From NCBI GenBank assembly GCA_030666985.1, contig DAOUWT010000018.1, positions 1 to 17,838 on the forward strand: a stretch of 17,838 bases of DNA. Direction: 5' to 3'. The notes below the pieces were generated by a model, which had not been told where the DNA came from, did not search any database, and was given only the letters and a program-made list of their open reading frames with translations. Shown one piece after another: positions 7,725-15,114 of this stretch (position 1 is its first letter; every line of letters begins with the position of its first letter). The DNA is from Chloroflexota bacterium. Lineage in GTDB: Bacteria; Chloroflexota; Anaerolineae; Anaerolineales; UBA11858. The position numbers and the translations under genes were made by a program.

Positions 7725-8728
7725 TAAAGTTTATTCCTAGCTCTCCAAATAGCCCATACCAGGCCGTAGACCATTAATAACAACCCCACCGACATAATTA
7801 CTTTCACCTCTTGAGGGGCGACAGCACGCATGCCAGAGAAGAAAAAGGATAGGGATATACCAACCCAAATAACAGTGATCGCTATATCGAAGGCAGAGCG
7901 TTTTCTCCGCTTGAGGGTGGAATGTTCCGCTCTGGTAGCAGAATCAGCCGGTAGTGATGCATTAAGGTGGCTAAAACTAAGAGCTATGGAATCTGTTGGA
8001 CAAGTATCGGTGCATTTTAGACAGACGATGCATGCTGAATCGCTCACTTCACCGTGGGTATTGAGATCACCCATTACATCAACTTGCATGTCGCAGGCAC
8101 GATTGCATTTCCCGCAACCGATACACTCATTATTTACCAGGCGTACACCGCTGATTTTGACAGTACTAAAAACCTTGAGCAAGGCCCCAATGGGACACAG
8201 GTACCGGCACCAGGCTCTCCGGCCAAAAAAGAAGAGAAGCACCGGGCCATATAGAATAGCTGTCAGTAGAATTGAGATGCCGGTCTGTTGTCCACCCCAG
8301 GGCTCCACATCTGCTAACCGGAATGTAAATACAGCCGGGAAACCTTTCTCGATCCAGACCGCAAGCAATGCACTATAAGCTTTCAATGCTAGACCAACAA
8401 AGGGTAGGACGCCCAAATATAAAAGTATACGGCGCGGAATTTTAATTTTCCACTTATCGCCAATTCCCCATTCGATAAGTTCAAGGTAGCCGCCAAACCA
8501 ACAAAACCAACCGCAAAAGGCACGTCCGAATATTATCGCCGAGATGAACACCAATACCCAGAAAATGACGCCTGCGTTTATCACTCCCCGCGAAAGACCG
8601 GAGAAAAAAGCCTCGATCCCAATACTGCCAACTCCATGGATACCAAAGGTGTACCATGTGACCACATGCACGGTCATCATTAGCATCAAGAATATTCGGC
8701 TCCAAGTGCGATACTTTTGTGTGCTCAT
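7724..8728 (-). CDS. NapH-like membrane-bound polyferredoxin (4Fe-4S)
   Basis: A 334-residue membrane protein for electron transfer. Several hydrophobic helices (about 10-30, 50-68, 100-125, 150-170, 283-300, 310-328) flank two cysteine pairs typical of the NapH/NosR/RdxA-type domain: FCGWFCWFGG (C72, C76) and WCRYLCPIG (C174, C178). A cytoplasmic ferredoxin domain follows with CIGCGKCNRAC (202-212) and CIVCLKCTDTCP (233-244), enough for two 4Fe-4S clusters. The open frame reaches 8911, but ATG 8728 has a good GGAGGC site and begins the family-like helix, while the extension is basic and unlike the family. It overlaps the LysE-type gene by one base. Supply of low-potential electrons to the corrinoid activator is an attractive but unproven idea. 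Confidence 0.88.
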   Translation of the reverse strand: MSTQKYRTWSRIFLMLMMTVHVVTWYTFGIHGVGSIGIEAFFSGLSRGVINAGVIFWVLVFISAIIFGRAFCGWFCWFGGYLELIEWGIGDKWKIKIPRRILLYLGVLPFVGLALKAYSALLAVWIEKGFPAVFTFRLADVEPWGGQQTGISILLTAILYGPVLLFFFGRRAWCRYLCPIGALLKVFSTVKISGVRLVNNECIGCGKCNRACDMQVDVMGDLNTHGEVSDSACIVCLKCTDTCPTDSIALSFSHLNASLPADSATRAEHSTLKRRKRSAFDIAITVIWVGISLSFFFSGMRAVAPQEVKVIMSVGLLLMVYGLVWAIWRARNKL

Positions 8729-9161
8729 TTTATTGCCTCCGTTGTGCCGTTTGATGGGGGTTTCGTTGATCCTCTTGCCTCCGCCGCTGCGGTTGAGACA
8801 CCTGGTAACGAGGATAGTTACGGCGTCTTTTGCAATTTCACATCCTTCAACTAGAACCATAATTTGCGAAAAATTGCCCGCTGACCTACGGCGAAGCCGT
8901 TCCGTGTGCATGTGGGGTTACTGCCTTTCGCCACCAAAACCCCACCTGGATTATTTCATGGTGATTTTACTCGGTTGTAACCGCTTTCTTTGTGGGGGCT
9001 ATAGCAATCAAAGAGCGCAACATATCATTTTCTACTTGAGGTTGTTTAATATTTTTTTTATAAACTTTTCGCTCCGAGGAGGTCACTTTTCGACTAGGCT
9101 CGCCCCTGTTCCCTCGCCCTCATCGCCCCCTCACCTCGTGTCTCCTCCTAACTCGCACCTC
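8729..9161. other. Non-coding gap with leader hairpin upstream of the polyferredoxin gene
   Basis: I see no gene here. An 8-base inverted repeat, GTGGGGTT (8912-8919) and AACCCCAC (8938-8945), could form a hairpin in the leader of the polyferredoxin transcript. A smaller one, CGGTT-GT-AACCG, is at 8972-8983. The part from about 9085 to 9161 is a C/T-rich low-complexity stretch running into the tandem repeat at the end of the DMT gene. No known riboswitch core was recognised. Confidence 0.4.
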
Positions 9162-9185
9162 CTAACTCCCTAACTCCCTAACTCC
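9148..9185. repeat. Short tandem repeat (CTAACTCC units) at the end of the DMT transporter gene
   Basis: Three exact copies of the 8-mer CTAACTCC run from 9162 to 9185, preceded by a diverged copy at 9148-9155. On the minus strand they encode the last residues and the stop codon of the transporter, so the C-terminus (VRELGS) is derived from repeat sequence. Confidence 0.8.
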
Positions 9186-10097
9186 CTCCCCCCCCACCGA
9201 CACCAGCACCACCCCAGACACCACCAGCACCGCGCCCATGATCTGCCACGCATCCAGGCGTTCGCCCAAGATAATGTAGGCCATGATCCCGGCGAAAGCG
9301 ACTTCAGTGGTGTTCGTGATCGAAGCGATACTGGCCTGAAGCATTCTTAGCGCGGTGGTGTACAGAGCGAACCCAGAGATGGTCGTGATCAGGATCAGGC
9401 CGGCGAATATAAGCTGTACTTCTGTTGAGACTGGCCACGGAAGGGGGTTTTGAAATTGCAAAGGGAGCAGTACTAATGTGCCAACTCCGAAAGTGTATAA
9501 GAGGACGGTCCAGGAGCTGTAGCTGCCGACGAGTTTTTTCCCAAAGAGGCTCATTGAACCATACATGACCGCGGAAGCCAGGGCGATGAACAAACCATAA
9601 GTTGTTACACGTTGGCTTTCTAGACCGAGCATCCCTGAACCGAGTACCCCTGATAAGAGGATGGTTCCGGCAACAGAGAGCGCGATAGCGCCAAACTTCT
9701 TTTTTGTGAGTGGCTCTTTGAAAAATATCCAGGCCATGATGGTGACAAAGATGGGCGAATCGCTTTGGACGACAGTGGCCACAGAAGCCCCAATGAGCAT
9801 GACAGACATATTCCACAAAACGTGAAAAGCTCCAATGCTGGCCCCCATGGCGAATATCCACGGGAGGTCACGGCGATTGATGCGTAGCAGTTTTGGGTTG
9901 AATATGGCAATCCCCACAAGCAAGGTGCTAAAAGTGCTCAAGTCACGCCAAAAAGCCAGCCCCACAGGAGTAATACCGCTTTTTTGAATGATCAGGTTGA
10001 TGAATACTCCTGATGTAGACCAGAAGACCGTTGCCAGAATGACAAGAGAGATGCCTTTAGCACGCATTGAGAGGGGCCTCGATATTCGTATAGCCAT
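9162..10097 (-). CDS. EamA/DMT-superfamily permease
   Basis: A 311-residue inner-membrane protein with about ten hydrophobic helices arranged as two EamA repeats. Repeat one starts near GISLVILATVFWSTSGVFINLII and ends near LSVAGTILLSGVL. Repeat two starts near YGLFIALASAVMYGSMSLFGKKLV and ends with IMAYIILGERLDAWQIMGAVLVVSGVVLVSV, which has the family's 'GE.....G..L...G' signature. ATG 10097 is chosen because AAAGGA lies five bases upstream; ATG 10136 in the same frame has no good site. The extreme C-terminus is encoded by a short tandem repeat. Family members move amino acids, amines or metabolites in either direction. Sitting next to a methylamine-type pathway, it may export a demethylated product, but nothing in the sequence proves it. 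Confidence 0.9.
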   Translation of the reverse strand: MAIRISRPLSMRAKGISLVILATVFWSTSGVFINLIIQKSGITPVGLAFWRDLSTFSTLLVGIAIFNPKLLRINRRDLPWIFAMGASIGAFHVLWNMSVMLIGASVATVVQSDSPIFVTIMAWIFFKEPLTKKKFGAIALSVAGTILLSGVLGSGMLGLESQRVTTYGLFIALASAVMYGSMSLFGKKLVGSYSSWTVLLYTFGVGTLVLLPLQFQNPLPWPVSTEVQLIFAGLILITTISGFALYTTALRMLQASIASITNTTEVAFAGIMAYIILGERLDAWQIMGAVLVVSGVVLVSVGGEGVRELGS

Positions 10098-10148
10098 GTA
10101 ATCCTTTAGCAAGCGTAACCACCTTGACAATGTCACATAAGCATACTA

Positions 10149-10257
10149 TGTCACCACGAGGAGCGTTTTCGCTTTGCGCGCCTTTGGCGGTGACGAAGCA
10201 GTCTCCCTGACCAACGGGGAGATTGCCACGGCGGAAGAACGTCGCCTCGCAATGACA
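10149..10257. repeat. Palindromic dispersed repeat of the TGTCATTGCGAGG type
   Basis: The ends TGTCACCACGAGG (10149-10161) and CCTCGCAATGACA (10245-10257) are imperfect inverted repeats (10 of 13 positions). The interior contains GAAGCAGTCTCCC and GGGGAGATTGCCACG, themselves nearly complementary. From memory, this pattern (GTCATTGCGAGG ... GAAGCAATCTCC) recurs in intergenic DNA of many unrelated bacteria. It is non-coding. Confidence 0.6.
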
Positions 10258-10330
10258 TCAAATTTGAAATGTGACATTACACTACGTTACTCAGTACGGC
10301 ATCGGAACCCAGTGAGCGGGTTCGTGCCCT

Positions 10331-10386
10331 CACGTATCACGTATCACGTTTCACTCCTCACTCCTCACGCATCACGCCTCACGTTC
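10331..10386. repeat. Degenerate heptamer array (eight CACNNNN units)
   Basis: Eight consecutive 7-base units all begin with CAC: CACGTAT twice, CACGTTT, CACTCCT twice, CACGCAT, CACGCCT, CACGTTC. The array stops one base before the stop codon of the activator gene. Related units occur at 12001-12065 and 13001-13102. Confidence 0.8.
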
Positions 10387-10387
10387 C

Positions 10388-11986
10388 CTACGGCTCCAAC
10401 GCCATCCCGCCAATATACAACTCGTTGAATTTCGGGTCAAGGTCAAGCTCAACTTGCTCTGCTTTTTCGGCCAATCTCTCGCCCAGGGCAAAGCCCTCAT
10501 CTGTCAGGAACATGGCCGCGCCAAAACCCGCTCCGTTGGCAATCGTCTCCACGGCCTCTTTCTTCACCGGGGGGATCATGCCAATTTGGAGGATGGCCTC
10601 CACGTTCACTTGAGCGCCAAATGAACCCGTTAAAATCACGCGCTCTAAATCCTGGGGTTTGAGGTCAAGTTGCAGCATCAGCACATCAATTGCGGCCCTA
10701 ATAGCTCCCTTGGCCTTCTGGAGTTCGCGGATGTCAAGTTGGGTCAGGTAAAGTTCTTTGCCGGGAACCAATTGAATGCGGCGGCTGCCTGCATTGTTTT
10801 TGCTGATCTTGTTGGCGTAGCGCTCACATTCGGGGGGATAGAGGGGGGTGTCACAGGCGGGGTTGATGCGCCCGCTGGGTTCGATGATCCCCGCCTGGCG
10901 GAATGCGGCGATCCCGCTGAGGAGGCCCGACCCCGTCAGGCCCACCGCTTCGGCATCCCCAATGGTTTCCAGGGTGAAATCCCCATCCCCCAGGGAGACC
11001 TGCACAATGGCCCCATCCACGGCGCGAGACCCGCAGCTTATGTTCACTCCCTCGAAGGCGGGGCCGGCGGCGGTGGATGTCGTCAAAATCCGCTCCCCGT
11101 CCGTGACCATCACCTCGCCGTTCGTGCCCAGGTCAATGGCCGCCATGGGGCCGGGGGGATTGTCGAACCCGAAGTAGGCCAGGCAGGCCAGGGCGTCCGA
11201 TCCCACAAATCCGCCTACCAGGGGGGGAAGAGAAACCCGGACATGGGGGGGGAAAATGCCCTCCATGAGCGGGGCCGCATCCCGGATGGGTTTTGTGCTG
11301 TGGGGCTGGAAGGGGAGGTAAGCCAGCGTGTCGAGGGGCTGCTCTGCCAGAAGGTGGTGCATGGCCACGTTGCCGACGATGGTGACTTGCCTGATGCGCT
11401 CCCACGCGCGCGGGGATAGGTTGAGGGCGTCGGCGGCCTGGTTGATGGAGGCCAGGGCCAGGCGGTGGAGCCGGGCCGCGTTGGCGGGGTCGTTGAGCGC
11501 GGCAGCCAGCCGGGAGATGACATCCGCTCCGAAGACGGTTTGCTGGTTGAGACCTCCTCCCCCGGCGGCAACTTCCCCATTGTCGAGCATGGTCAAAAAG
11601 GCGGCTACGGTGGTGGTGCCGAGGTCAATGGCCAAGCCCAGGGGAACATCCCGCTCCCGTTTGTAGCGCGTGCTGCCTTTGAATATTTTATTGGAGTAGA
11701 CGACAATGGGCGAGAGGACAATTTGGGTCTCTCCCTGCACCTTAGCGCGGCAGGCCAGGCGGTTGTTCAGGGCCAACTCGCCAGGAGAGAGGTTCTCTTT
11801 CTCGACCTCATCAGGTGGAGCGGTGCCTTTCTCGACCAGGACTTTGCACTTTCCGCAGGTTCCGCGCCCCGCGCAGGGCTGCTCCAGCGGAAGCCCGGTT
11901 TTGGCGATCACATCGCCTAGAATTTCTCCGTTCTCGGCTTGGATGGTTTGGGTTTCTTCTCCGTAAATTACGGTTACTTGCGGCAT
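10388..11986 (-). CDS. Corrinoid-protein reductive activator with 2Fe-2S domain (RACo/RamQ-like, ASKHA/DUF4445)
   Basis: A 532-residue cytoplasmic enzyme that should use ATP to drive one-electron reduction of inactive Co(II) corrinoid back to Co(I). The N-terminal domain (about 1-95) is a 2Fe-2S ferredoxin with ligands C38, C44, C47 (PCAGRGTCGKC) and C79 (RLACRAK). The rest is an ASKHA-fold ATPase: AIDLGTTT (119-126), IVGNVAMHH (203-211), AAIDLGTNGEVMV (282-294), GPAFEGVNISCGSRAVDGAI (308-327) and RVILTGSFGAQVN (449-461). This is the architecture of RACo from the acetyl-CoA pathway and of RamQ-type activators of methylamine or betaine systems, unlike archaeal RamA, which carries C-terminal 4Fe-4S clusters. 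ATG 11986 has an AAAGGA site. A terminator lies between it and the corrinoid gene, so it may have its own promoter. Confidence 0.92.
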   Translation of the reverse strand: MPQVTVIYGEETQTIQAENGEILGDVIAKTGLPLEQPCAGRGTCGKCKVLVEKGTAPPDEVEKENLSPGELALNNRLACRAKVQGETQIVLSPIVVYSNKIFKGSTRYKRERDVPLGLAIDLGTTTVAAFLTMLDNGEVAAGGGGLNQQTVFGADVISRLAAALNDPANAARLHRLALASINQAADALNLSPRAWERIRQVTIVGNVAMHHLLAEQPLDTLAYLPFQPHSTKPIRDAAPLMEGIFPPHVRVSLPPLVGGFVGSDALACLAYFGFDNPPGPMAAIDLGTNGEVMVTDGERILTTSTAAGPAFEGVNISCGSRAVDGAIVQVSLGDGDFTLETIGDAEAVGLTGSGLLSGIAAFRQAGIIEPSGRINPACDTPLYPPECERYANKISKNNAGSRRIQLVPGKELYLTQLDIRELQKAKGAIRAAIDVLMLQLDLKPQDLERVILTGSFGAQVNVEAILQIGMIPPVKKEAVETIANGAGFGAAMFLTDEGFALGERLAEKAEQVELDLDPKFNELYIGGMALEP

Positions 11987-12000
11987 GGGGTTTCCTTTGA

Positions 12001-12065
12001 CTCGTGGGATGTGAAGACGTGAAACGTGAAGGCGTGAAACGTGAGATTACGCATCACACTCATCA
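12001..12065. repeat. Degenerate heptamer array upstream of the activator gene
   Basis: Read on the minus strand, units such as CACGTTT, CACGCCTT, CACGTTT and CACGTCTT follow one another with 7-8 base spacing. They belong to the same family as the array at 10331-10386 but in the opposite orientation. The array ends about 14 bases before the activator ATG, just ahead of its ribosome site. Confidence 0.65.
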
Positions 12066-12113
12066 CTTATTATTCCGAGTAACCATTCACCCCCTCACCT
12101 CAATCCTTGCTCT

Positions 12114-12185
12114 ACGGTGTTGCCGGAAGCACACCCAAGGGGTGCATACCGTGAGCACAGCGAGCCCGTAGGCTAGTGCATGCAC
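12114..12185. repeat. Dispersed repeat, copy A (shared with 15115-15158)
   Basis: ACGGTGTTGCC, then AGCGAGCCC and GGCTAGTG, occur in the same order here and at 15115-15158. This copy carries an extra hairpin CACCC-AAG-GGGTG (12132-12144) and ends in the palindrome GTGCATGCAC. Each copy lies downstream of one of the two corrinoid genes. Confidence 0.55.
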
Positions 12186-12194
12186 AACGTACCA

Positions 12195-12223
12195 AAAGGA
12201 GAGGAAGCTATTCCCTCTCCTTT
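12195..12223 (-). terminator. Intrinsic terminator after corrinoid protein 1
   Basis: AAAGGAGAGG (12195-12204) pairs exactly with CCTCTCCTTT (12214-12223) around a 9-base loop. On the minus strand the stem is followed by TTTT. It lies about 85 bases beyond the stop of the corrinoid gene and would separate that transcript from the activator gene. Confidence 0.6.
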
Positions 12224-12308
12224 GTCCCCTGGCCGTGCGTCCTTTAATTCTTTGTCTGCGAGGAGTGCGTCAGTCATTAGCGCAGATCAGCGAGAATTAA
12301 CGGGCAAA

Positions 12309-12944
12309 CTAGGCGATGAATTCCTTCGCCATGTCAGAAGCCGAAGCGGCATTGGCGGCGTAACCGTCTGCGCCAATTTGGTCTGAGAATGATTGGGTAA
12401 CGGGAGCGCCGCCGATCATGATCTTGACGGAGTCGCGGATACCGGCCTCTTCGAGGGCCTTGATGGTCTGTTCCATGGCCCGCATGGTGGTCGTCAAGAG
12501 CGCGGACATGCCCAGTATCTTGGGACTATGCTCTTTGACAGCTTCAACGAAGGTGTTAGGTTCAACGTCTTTGCCGATGTCAATGATCTCGAAGCCCGCC
12601 CCTTCGCACATCATGCCTACCAGGTTCTTGCCGATGTCATGCAAGTCTCCTTTTACTGTGCCGATAACAATTTTCCCGGCCTGTTCTATGCCTGTTTCTG
12701 CCAAGAGCGGGCGGATGATGTCCATGGCGGCTTGCATAGTCCGGGCTGAACGGAGAACCTCAGGCACGAACATGTTGCCAGCCTTGAACTCAACGCCGAC
12801 GTGGTCCATGCCGGGCATAAGGCCCTGGTTGAGGATTTCGCCGGCTTCCAGACCTTCGTCTAGGGCTGTTTCGGCCATTCCGGGGGTATCTTTGAAGTTA
12901 CCTTCGATAATGGCGGTAGAAAGTTTAGATAGGATGTCACTCAT
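12309..12944 (-). CDS. Methyltransferase corrinoid protein, copy 1 (MtgC/MtbC/MttC-like)
   Basis: A 211-residue B12-binding protein that shuttles the methyl group between the MttB-type enzyme and the tetrahydrofolate methyltransferase. Residues 1-85 form the helical cap domain (MSDILSKLSTAIIEG...LMPGMDHVGVEFKAGNMFVPEVLRSAR). Residues 88-211 form the Rossmann-like cobalamin domain with GDLHDIGKN (99-107), whose His102 is the lower cobalt ligand, and SALLTT (147-152) and GGAP (178-181) for the nucleotide tail. ATG 12944 is used because GGAGGC lies upstream and the N-terminus then matches the second copy; the upstream extension to 13037 is repeat-derived. It is about 90% identical (22 of 211 residues differ) to the copy at 15354. 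It follows the GntR gene, separated by a repeat array, and is closed by a terminator. Confidence 0.94.
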   Translation of the reverse strand: MSDILSKLSTAIIEGNFKDTPGMAETALDEGLEAGEILNQGLMPGMDHVGVEFKAGNMFVPEVLRSARTMQAAMDIIRPLLAETGIEQAGKIVIGTVKGDLHDIGKNLVGMMCEGAGFEIIDIGKDVEPNTFVEAVKEHSPKILGMSALLTTTMRAMEQTIKALEEAGIRDSVKIMIGGAPVTQSFSDQIGADGYAANAASASDMAKEFIA

Positions 12945-13000
12945 AGTTTTTTTGCCTCCAAAGCAAGTTAATAAGGTGAATTTATAAGACGGTGTTTTTA

Positions 13001-13102
13001 ACGTGTAGCGTGTTGCGTATTGCGTGAACTTACTCATTACGTTTTACGTTTCACGCATCATCGCGGAGCATCCCTGCAGGGGGAGGCATCACGTTTCACG
13101 AA
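13001..13102. repeat. Inverted heptamer arrays upstream of corrinoid protein 1
   Basis: Four units (ACGTGTA, GCGTGTT, GCGTATT, GCGTGAA, 13001-13028) face four units of the opposite sense (TTACTCA, TTACGTT, TTACGTT, TCACGCA, 13030-13057). A segment with the palindrome CCCTGCAGGG follows, then TCACGTT and TCACGAA (13089-13102). The last unit ends one base before the GntR stop codon. Confidence 0.75.
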
Positions 13103-13103
13103 T

Positions 13104-13733
13104 TTACAGGTAATTCTTAATCGATTTGTGAGAGTCCTTAATATGCTTGGCAATACCCTCCGCGGCTTGATCAGCATCTCCGGCTTCAATTGCCTCTAGG
13201 ATGCGTAAGTGGGCCTTTATATTTATGTCTTCTGGAGATGTTAGCTCTATGGCAAGGTACCATATCCGTGCCGAGAGATCGTAATAATGTGCTATGTCGT
13301 GGCGAAGGAATTTATTATGGGAAGCTTCAGCAATTGAACAGTGGAACTTGCCGTCTAACTCAATGAGGCTACGCTTGTCTCGTAGATCAATTTGAGCATA
13401 GTCTTTAGATAATCCCTTGAGATTAGAAAATTCCTCAGGAGTGATTCTTTTTGTTGCTAACCGAACGGCAAGTGATTCTAGTTCAACCCGAATTTCAAAA
13501 AGTTGCAGCATATCCGTTATGCTGATATCTGCGACGAAGATCCCTCGCCGGGGCTTAACTATAACCAGATGCTCTATTTGAAGTTGTTTTAGAGCCTCTC
13601 GGATTGGAGTTCTTCCAATAGACAACTCTGTCATCAAGGCGGATTCCTTAATGATAGAGCCGGGTTTAAGCTCGGTCTTGATGATTTGTTTCCTTATTTG
13701 TTGGTAGGCTTTCTCGGTGTCTGTTACTGCCAT
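13104..13733 (-). CDS. GntR-family transcriptional regulator, FadR/FCD subfamily
   Basis: A 209-residue DNA-binding regulator. The winged helix covers about 5-70, with AYQQIRKQIIKTELKPG and LSIGRTPIREALKQLQIEHLV. The FCD domain covers about 73-205, with FEIRVELESLAVRLAT, DGKFHCSIAEASHN (His131), His175 and His197, so the usual metal-binding histidines are all present. The frame can also start at a GTG three codons earlier (13742); neither start has a strong ribosome site, and the gene begins only 4-13 bases after the stop of the methyltransferase, so coupled translation is likely. Cotranscription with the methyltransferase suggests it controls the demethylation genes in response to the amine or a product. 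It differs clearly from the GntR protein at 3528 and is not a recent duplicate. Confidence 0.9.
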   Translation of the reverse strand: MAVTDTEKAYQQIRKQIIKTELKPGSIIKESALMTELSIGRTPIREALKQLQIEHLVIVKPRRGIFVADISITDMLQLFEIRVELESLAVRLATKRITPEEFSNLKGLSKDYAQIDLRDKRSLIELDGKFHCSIAEASHNKFLRHDIAHYYDLSARIWYLAIELTSPEDINIKAHLRILEAIEAGDADQAAEGIAKHIKDSHKSIKNYL

Positions 13734-13746
13734 TTTGGGCACTTTT

Positions 13747-14613
13747 TTAGCTTTTCTTCTGGCGCTTGCGATAATGCTTTATCCAGTTCATGCCAAAGTC
13801 ATCCCGCCCCATGACCAGGTCTGCTGCTTGGATGGCCAGATTGACTTCATCTTCGAGAGGATTGGTGATGGGGCAGGTCAGCCCGGCCAAGATGGACATA
13901 GCAATGAATGTGGAGTTAATGTGCGCCCGGTACGGCATCCCAAATGAAATGTTACTAGCTCCCATAGTCACGTTGACGCCAAATTCCGCCACAACGAGTT
14001 CAATGGTTTCAATAGCAATCCGCCCTGCGTTATGGTCAGCACCCATTGTCAGGGCCAGAGGGTCAATTACGATTCTTTCAGGGCCAATGCCTAACTTCCC
14101 AGCCCTTTCAATCATCTTAGCAGCTACTGCAAAACGCTCCTGCGGAGTGGAGGGAATACCGTCGTCGTCCATGCACAGAGCAATCACGGCGGCGTCGTAT
14201 TCTTTGACCAAGGGCAGTATGCTCTCTAGTTTTTCCTCTTCTCCGTTAATGGAGTTAATGAGGGCCTTGCCTTCATAGATGGAGAGCGCGGCTTCTAAGG
14301 AGATGGGATCGGCGGTGTCAATGCAGAGTGGGGTATCGGTGACTTCTGTTAAGGCCTGAATCATGGCCCTCATGATAGGTTCTTCGTCAACTCCCGGCAC
14401 GCCGGCGTTCACGTCCAGGATGCCTGCCCCGGCTTCAATTTGGCTTAATGCGTCTGCGCGTACTACGTCATAATTACCTTCTTTGAGGCTATTCAATAAT
14501 TTTTTGCGCCCAGTGGGATTGATGCGTTCGCCAATGATAACCGTTGGATTTTCGCGGTTGATTTCTACAGTTTTGGTTTTTGACGAAATAAATGTACTAA
14601 GATTTTTGGCCAT
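13747..14613 (-). CDS. Methyltetrahydrofolate:corrinoid-protein methyltransferase (MtgA/AcsE/MtrH-like, pterin-binding)
   Basis: A 288-residue cytoplasmic TIM-barrel enzyme that moves the methyl group between methyl-corrinoid protein and tetrahydrofolate. Pterin-binding motifs appear in order: VIIGERINPTGR (25-36), GILDVNAG (64-71), LCIDTADP (96-103), INSINGE (119-125), VIDPLALT (182-189) and GASNISFGMP (218-227). Length and motif order fit the AcsE/MtgA group rather than dihydropteroate synthase, and the absence of a fused cobalamin domain fits a stand-alone partner of the corrinoid proteins nearby. ATG 14613 follows GAGGTG. The stop is 4 bases before the GntR frame. In glycine-betaine pathways this step feeds methyl groups into methyl-tetrahydrofolate; running in reverse is chemically possible. 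A weak minus-strand -10 box (TATACT, 14667-14662) may belong to its promoter. Confidence 0.93.
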   Translation of the reverse strand: MAKNLSTFISSKTKTVEINRENPTVIIGERINPTGRKKLLNSLKEGNYDVVRADALSQIEAGAGILDVNAGVPGVDEEPIMRAMIQALTEVTDTPLCIDTADPISLEAALSIYEGKALINSINGEEEKLESILPLVKEYDAAVIALCMDDDGIPSTPQERFAVAAKMIERAGKLGIGPERIVIDPLALTMGADHNAGRIAIETIELVVAEFGVNVTMGASNISFGMPYRAHINSTFIAMSILAGLTCPITNPLEDEVNLAIQAADLVMGRDDFGMNWIKHYRKRQKKS

Positions 14614-14988
14614 TTTTTCACCTCGTGTTGAGTAAATTAAGTGGGTAAAGACTGTGACTATAGTATATTGCAGATATATCAGTTGGGGTAGACCATTTAC
14701 TTTGAGTTTAGCGATTCATAATGTTAATAAAGGATATTTGTCGTGTTTAAACCTCCTGAGGAGAGGACTGGCGGGATGTTTTGAATTGTGTGGGAGTCAT
14801 TGCTTTAGCCTCACCCTTTGCCATCCGCCCGCCAGGGGGATGTTTCTGGCCCCAGGGCTAGGAGCCTATCCGTGGGGGGGTCTCTGCCCCTGGGATAGAT
14901 TCTCGCAATACTTTAGCTTTCTCCCTCCTCCGGCCCGGAGCTACTCTGCCATTTCCGCCAGAAGAATCATCCCGAAGCGTTGAAATCC

Positions 14989-15039
14989 AAAAGCGTCCTC
15001 CAAACGTTTCTCTAGCGGGCACCAAAGGCGGACGCTTTT
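14989..15039. terminator. Possible bidirectional terminator hairpin
   Basis: AAAAGCGTCC (14989-14998) is exactly inverted as GGACGCTTTT (15030-15039) around a 31-base loop. T-runs follow the stem on both strands. It could end the transcript of corrinoid copy 2, although it lies some 310 bases past that stop; the long loop weakens the case. Confidence 0.35.
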
Positions 15040-15114
15040 TCTGTGACGTAGGCTTTTAGTTGTTTTTTATAATTTCAGGCTCTTTGGGATTTCACGGGGC
15101 GCTCGGTTTGGATT

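Larger units (their letters stand above)
11987..12308. other. Non-coding gap between corrinoid protein 1 and the activator, filled with repeats
   Basis: This gap holds no gene that I can support. From 12001 to about 12065 there are degenerate heptamers (minus-strand CACGTTT, CACGCCT types). At 12114-12185 is an element also found near 15115, ending in the palindrome GTGCATGCAC. A terminator hairpin lies at 12195-12223. A long imperfect inverted repeat joins 12246-12260 and 12281-12298 (CTGCG/CGCAG core). Confidence 0.6.

Noticed and set aside
8729..8911. Longer N-terminus for the polyferredoxin (start at 8911)
   Set aside because: The extra 61 residues are basic and unlike the family, while ATG 8728 has a good GGAGGC site directly before the first helix.
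10331..10386. CRISPR array
   Set aside because: Units are only 7 bases long without spacers, and there are no cas genes; it is a simple degenerate tandem repeat.
10670..11419. Open frame on the plus strand of 249 codons
   Set aside because: It lies wholly opposite the corrinoid activator, whose motifs are unmistakable; long antisense frames are expected in GC-rich genes.
14654..14983. Small plus-strand gene of 109 codons in the 740-base gap
   Set aside because: No ribosome site, no recognisable motif, and composition shifts midway from AT-rich to GC-rich repeat DNA.
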